From positions 12,462 to 76,461 of the forward strand of contig CAJUGC010000005.1 of NCBI GenBank assembly GCA_910585955.1: a DNA stretch of 64,000 nucleotides, written 5' to 3'. The position numbers were made by a program, and so were the translations under genes. Below the pieces are notes generated by a model. It saw only the letters and a list, made by a program, of their open reading frames with translations, ran no database searches and had not been told where the DNA came from. Shown here one piece after another: positions 60,901 to 64,000 of this stretch. Numbering within the stretch: the stretch's first letter is position 1; each line of letters begins with the position of its first letter. This DNA comes from an uncultured Christensenella sp. (lineage in GTDB: Bacteria; Bacillota; Clostridia; Christensenellales; Pumilibacteraceae).

Positions 60901-61160
60901 AACCGTAGAGGTAAAGTAGTACCCGAGCTATCGCGGATTTAAAGAGAGCTTTCGCAGGTGAAATGAAAGCAGTCCGACGCGCGGAGAATGGATTACCGAG
61001 GGCGAAGGCGAAACCCTTTGGGGCGCGTAGTTTTCGACGGTACGCACCCGTTACAGTGCGAAAGCATATTTGTGCTAATAAAGGCAGTCTTACGGACTGT
61101 GAAATTGGGTGGCAACACGGATAATATTCGTCCCAAACGAGTATTATCCGTGTTTTTTCA
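60901..61160 (+). promoter_or_regulatory. T-box riboswitch, tryptophan-specific
   Basis: The leader holds the conserved T-box sequence GGGTGGCAACACGG (61107-61120) and, overlapping it, an intrinsic terminator: ACACGGATAATA..TATTATCCGTGT at 61115-61153 plus TTTTTT. The AGAGAGC..GAAAGC stem-I base region lies at about 60941-60970. The specifier loop reads GAGAA-TGG-A with TGG at 60989-60991, the Trp codon, matching the downstream trpB2. Uncharged tRNA-Trp would stabilise the antiterminator and turn the operon on. Confidence 0.9.
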
Positions 61161-61185
61161 TAAAATTACATGGAGGTAAAAAAGC

Positions 61186-62562
61186 ATGAAATCACGGCAA
61201 ATTCCCTATAAGATCTACTTGAGCGAAGAGGAGATGCCTCGCTATTGGTACAACGTGAAAGCGCACATGAAGATTCAGCACGAGCCGTTTTTAAATCCCG
61301 AAACGGGGAAGCCGTGCACTAAAGCCGATTTGCAGCCTGTATTCTGCGACGAATGTATCGATCAGGAACTCAACACGACGGACGAGAGAATAGAGATTCC
61401 CGAGGGCATCAGAAGCTTCTATCGCACTTTCCGTCCCTCGCCCGTGGTTCGTGCTTACTTTTTGGAAGAACAGCTCGGAACGTGCGCGGAAATATATTAT
61501 AAGTTCGAGGGCAGCAATACTTCGGGTTCGCATAAGTTGAATTCGGCGGCGGCTCAGGCGTACTACGCTAAAAAGCAGGGACTCAAAAGCCTTACAACCG
61601 AAACGGGAGCTGGGCAATGGGGAACTGCTCTTGCCATGGCTTCGGCGTTTTACGGACTCAATCTCGACGTCTATATGGTTAAAGTATCGTCCGAGCAAAA
61701 GCCCTATCGCAAAGAGGTAATTCGCACTTACGGGGCGAACGTAATTCCTTCTCCGTCGGATACTACGGCGGCGGGCAGAAAGATACTCGAAGAATTTCCG
61801 GGGACGGGAGGCTCGCTCGGTTGCGCGATCTCGGAAGCGGTAGAAAAGGCGACGACTACGCCGTCGTGTCGATATGTGCTCGGCTCGGTGCTCGACCATG
61901 TTTTGCTGCATCAGACGGTCATAGGACTGGAAAGCAAAACCGCGCTCGATAAGTACGGCATTACACCGGACGTAATAATCGGTTGTTGCGGCGGCGGATC
62001 GAACTTCGGCGGACTCATAGCGCCTTACATGGGCGATAGGTTGCAGGGCAAAAACGACATCGAGTTTATCGGCGTCGAGCCGGCAAGCTGCCCCAGTCTT
62101 ACGCGAGGTAAATATGCGTACGATTTCTGCGACTCGGCAAAGACTACGCCTCTTGCGAAGATGTATACGCTCGGCTGCGGCTTTATGCCGTCGGCAAACC
62201 ATGCGGGCGGACTGCGCTATCACGGTATGAGTCCTATTATTTCCCGATTGTATCACGACGGTTATATAAAAGCCTTATCGGTAGAGCAGAGCAAGGTATT
62301 CGACGCGGCAGTAAGCTTTGCCAAATGCGAGGGGATTCTTCCCGCACCCGAAAGCGCGCACGCGATAAGGGTAGCTATCGACGAGGCGCTTAAATGCAAA
62401 CAGACGGGCGAAAAGAAAAAGATACTTTTCGGTCTTACGGGAACCGGTTACTTCGACCTTGCCGCTTATAAGAAATATAACGACGGAGAAATGAGCGATT
62501 ACATTCCCACCGACAAGGATCTCGCTAAAGGCTTTGCCACTATTCCGGAAATAAAGGCTTGA
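61186..62562 (+). CDS. trpB: TrpB2-type tryptophan synthase beta chain
   Basis: This 458-residue PLP enzyme joins indole (or indole-like substrate) to serine-derived aminoacrylate. The length and N-terminal extension (MKSRQIPYKIYLSEEEMPRYWYN) identify the TrpB2 branch. The PLP lysine is K117 in EGSNTSGSHKLNSA; TETGAGQWGTALAMA and the phosphate-binding loop GCCGGGSNFGG are clear. GGAGG lies 7-8 nt before the ATG. No trpA or other trp biosynthesis gene is nearby, so it may salvage indole or act on another substrate. Trp T-box control supports a role in Trp supply. An MFS gene follows by 30 nt. Confidence 0.93.
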   Translation: MKSRQIPYKIYLSEEEMPRYWYNVKAHMKIQHEPFLNPETGKPCTKADLQPVFCDECIDQELNTTDERIEIPEGIRSFYRTFRPSPVVRAYFLEEQLGTCAEIYYKFEGSNTSGSHKLNSAAAQAYYAKKQGLKSLTTETGAGQWGTALAMASAFYGLNLDVYMVKVSSEQKPYRKEVIRTYGANVIPSPSDTTAAGRKILEEFPGTGGSLGCAISEAVEKATTTPSCRYVLGSVLDHVLLHQTVIGLESKTALDKYGITPDVIIGCCGGGSNFGGLIAPYMGDRLQGKNDIEFIGVEPASCPSLTRGKYAYDFCDSAKTTPLAKMYTLGCGFMPSANHAGGLRYHGMSPIISRLYHDGYIKALSVEQSKVFDAAVSFAKCEGILPAPESAHAIRVAIDEALKCKQTGEKKKILFGLTGTGYFDLAAYKKYNDGEMSDYIPTDKDLAKGFATIPEIKA

Positions 62563-62592
62563 GCGTATCGAAAAATAAGAGAGGATAAACAA

Positions 62593-63786
62593 ATGTACGG
62601 TTTGTTGCTTGCGCTTATTTATCTCGCGTTCATAAGTCTCGGGCTTCCGGATTCTCTTCTCGGATCCGGTTGGCCCGTGATGCACGGCGAGCTTGGCGTG
62701 CCCGTCGCTTTTATGGGCGTCGTTTCCATGGTAATATCGGGCGGCACTATTGTGTCGAGCCTTATGTCAGATAGGCTTACCCGAAAGCTCGGCACGCGCG
62801 TAGTGACGGTAGTAAGCGTATTTCTGACCGTTGTAGCTCTATTCGGATTTTCATTTTCGAATAGATTTTGGATGCTGATCGTCTTTGCAGTGCCGTACGG
62901 ACTCGGAGCGGGAGCGATCGACGCCGCATTAAACAACTATATCGCGTTGCACTACAAGGCCAAACATATGAGTTGGCTTCACTGCTTTTGGGGCGTAGGT
63001 ACGATTATAAGCCCGTTCATAATGGGTTTTGCGCTTACTCGTTCCGTTTGGAACGACGGCTACAGGATAGTCGGTTTTATTCAGCTTGCGATAGCAATGT
63101 TGTTGCTTGCCACCTTGCCCGTTTGGAAGGTAAACAAAAAGACGGAGATAAAAGAGCAAAAAAGCGTCGGTCTTGTCGGAGCTTTGAAAATAAAGGGCGT
63201 GCCGTTCCTTTTGATAGGCTTCTTTGCCTATTGCGCTTTGGAAGCGACGGCAATGGGGTGGGCAAGCACATATTTCGTAGAAGTGCGCGGAGTGTCCGCC
63301 GAACGCGCGGCGATATTCGCGTCGTTGTTCTACATAGGAATAACAGTCGGCAGATTTATAAGCGGTTTCATAACCGATAAAGTAGGCGATAGGAGAATGA
63401 TAATCATCGGGACGGTGATCATGATTGCGGGAATCGCTTGCGTGCTTATTCCGGTAAGCTCGTATATCCCCGCAGTCATCGGCTTTGTGGTTATAGGTCT
63501 CGGTTGCGCGCCCGTTTATCCGTGTATAATCCATTCGACGCCCGATAATTTCGGCGCGGAGAATTCGGGAGCCGTCATAGGCATACAGATGGCGAGCGCA
63601 TATCTTGGCTCGACTTTCGTTCCTCCGCTGTTCGGACTTTTGGGAAATGCGGTAGGCTTCACTGTAATGCCTTTGTATTTGCTGTTCTTTGCGGTGCTTA
63701 TGATAATAATGACCGAACTTACTTTTCGCTTGACAAGAAAAAATCCGCTCAATATTGAAAAAACAGGGTCAAAACCCTTGCCATAA
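62593..63786 (+). CDS. MFS transporter, possibly in the tryptophan regulon
   Basis: This 397-residue protein has 12 predicted helices. Visible signatures are LGLPDSLLGSGWPVM in helix 1, the loop 2-3 motif SDRLTRKLGTRVV, the central loop with KKTEIKEQK, and the second loop SGFITDKVGDRRMI. It resembles the FucP/GlpT-distant MFS_1 group common in clostridia. GAGAGG lies 7 nt before the ATG. With only 30 nt after trpB2 and no terminator between, it is probably on the same T-box-controlled transcript, suggesting import of tryptophan, indole or a precursor. Substrate is inferred only from context. Confidence 0.8.
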   Translation: MYGLLLALIYLAFISLGLPDSLLGSGWPVMHGELGVPVAFMGVVSMVISGGTIVSSLMSDRLTRKLGTRVVTVVSVFLTVVALFGFSFSNRFWMLIVFAVPYGLGAGAIDAALNNYIALHYKAKHMSWLHCFWGVGTIISPFIMGFALTRSVWNDGYRIVGFIQLAIAMLLLATLPVWKVNKKTEIKEQKSVGLVGALKIKGVPFLLIGFFAYCALEATAMGWASTYFVEVRGVSAERAAIFASLFYIGITVGRFISGFITDKVGDRRMIIIGTVIMIAGIACVLIPVSSYIPAVIGFVVIGLGCAPVYPCIIHSTPDNFGAENSGAVIGIQMASAYLGSTFVPPLFGLLGNAVGFTVMPLYLLFFAVLMIIMTELTFRLTRKNPLNIEKTGSKPLP

Positions 63787-63806
63787 AAAAAATTTTATGC
63801 TATATT
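63778..63806 (+). promoter_or_regulatory. Promoter of the tRNA-Glu gene
   Basis: TTGCCA (63778-63783, overlapping the end of the MFS gene) and TATATT (63801-63806) are 17 nt apart, about 40 nt upstream of the tRNA. Confidence 0.65.
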
Positions 63807-63846
63807 ATTATAGTCGCTTGCGGATTTGCTTGCGTATGTAATATAA

Positions 63847-63921
63847 GCCACCATAGTCTAGCGGTTAGGACGTTGGCCTCTCACGCCGAAAACTGGGGTT
63901 CGATTCCCCATGGTGGTGCCA
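63847..63921 (+). tRNA. tRNA-Glu (anticodon CTC)
   Basis: A 75-nt cloverleaf: acceptor GCCACCA/TGGTGGT (one G-T pair), D arm with TAGTCTAGCGGTTAGGAC, anticodon stem TTGGC/GCCGA with loop CTCTCAC (anticodon CTC, read GAG), T arm GGGGTTCGATTCCCC, discriminator G and an encoded CCA end. Confidence 0.95.
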
Positions 63922-63945
63922 AAGCCCCCTTTATGGGGGCTTTTT
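63921..63945 (+). terminator. Intrinsic terminator of the tRNA gene
   Basis: AAAGCCCCC and GGGGGCTTT pair around TTTAT, and TTTTTC closes it immediately after the CCA end. Confidence 0.9.
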
Positions 63946-64000
63946 CACTACCATGGTAGAGAGAAGCCGTGCGCCGCATTAAAAAGTAATGTCGGTAATA

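Overview
The window looks like chromosomal DNA of an uncultured, low-to-moderate-GC Clostridia-type Firmicute. Evidence for this is the Shine-Dalgarno-rich starts, the consensus TTGACA/TATAAT promoters, the ctsR-mcsA-mcsB-clpC operon with its CtsR operator, a T-box leader, a long-form HPF, and the remains of the classical Firmicutes maf-mre-min-spoIVF-rng neighbourhood. PdaB-like and SpoIVFB-like genes suggest an endospore-forming ancestry. I cannot name the species; an uncultured gut clostridial lineage is only a guess.

Layout. 1-6.2 kb: MATE exporter, PdaB-like deacetylase, a double-OB SSB-like protein and, convergent, a membrane-anchored beta-propeller/SH3 surface protein. 6.4-19.7 kb: ppx/gppA, maf, a divergent mreB homologue, a repeat-rich gap, mgsA, minD, a minE candidate, a small membrane protein where SpoIVFA is expected, SpoIVFB-like M50 protease, a DUF4132-like protein, two radical-SAM-associated genes and RNase G. 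mreC, mreD, minC and rodA are missing from this otherwise familiar order. 19.7-22 kb: a GH63/MGH1-like glycoside hydrolase. 22.6-24.6 kb: groES-groEL on the minus strand. 24.8-31.5 kb: dCMP deaminase, the CtsR stress operon and hpf. 31.9-35.5 kb: pgi, a TIM-barrel isomerase and pgk. 36.0-58.6 kb: two tandem paralogous genes of about 11 kb each, taking up over a third of the window. 58.7-64 kb: a GNAT gene, an HPr-like protein, an unknown 265-residue protein, a tryptophan T-box with trpB2 and an MFS transporter, and tRNA-Glu.

The two most unusual things are these. First, the giant proteins (3,666 and 3,689 residues) are each built as a signal peptide, an ALK-type glycine-rich head, about 17 to 19 cadherin/Ig-like modules, one transmembrane helix and a cytoplasmic tail with a shared helical motif. 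Their promoters carry similar doubled upstream motifs. Second, a family of intergenic palindromes of about 110-130 bp sits immediately 3' of stop codons. Their outer arms differ from copy to copy but pair within each copy, because the distal arm is an inverted copy of the neighbouring gene's own 3' end. At mreB two successive distal arms both match the same gene end. Three other dispersed repeat families share these gaps. Many reading frames antisense to the giant genes are composition artefacts and are not annotated.
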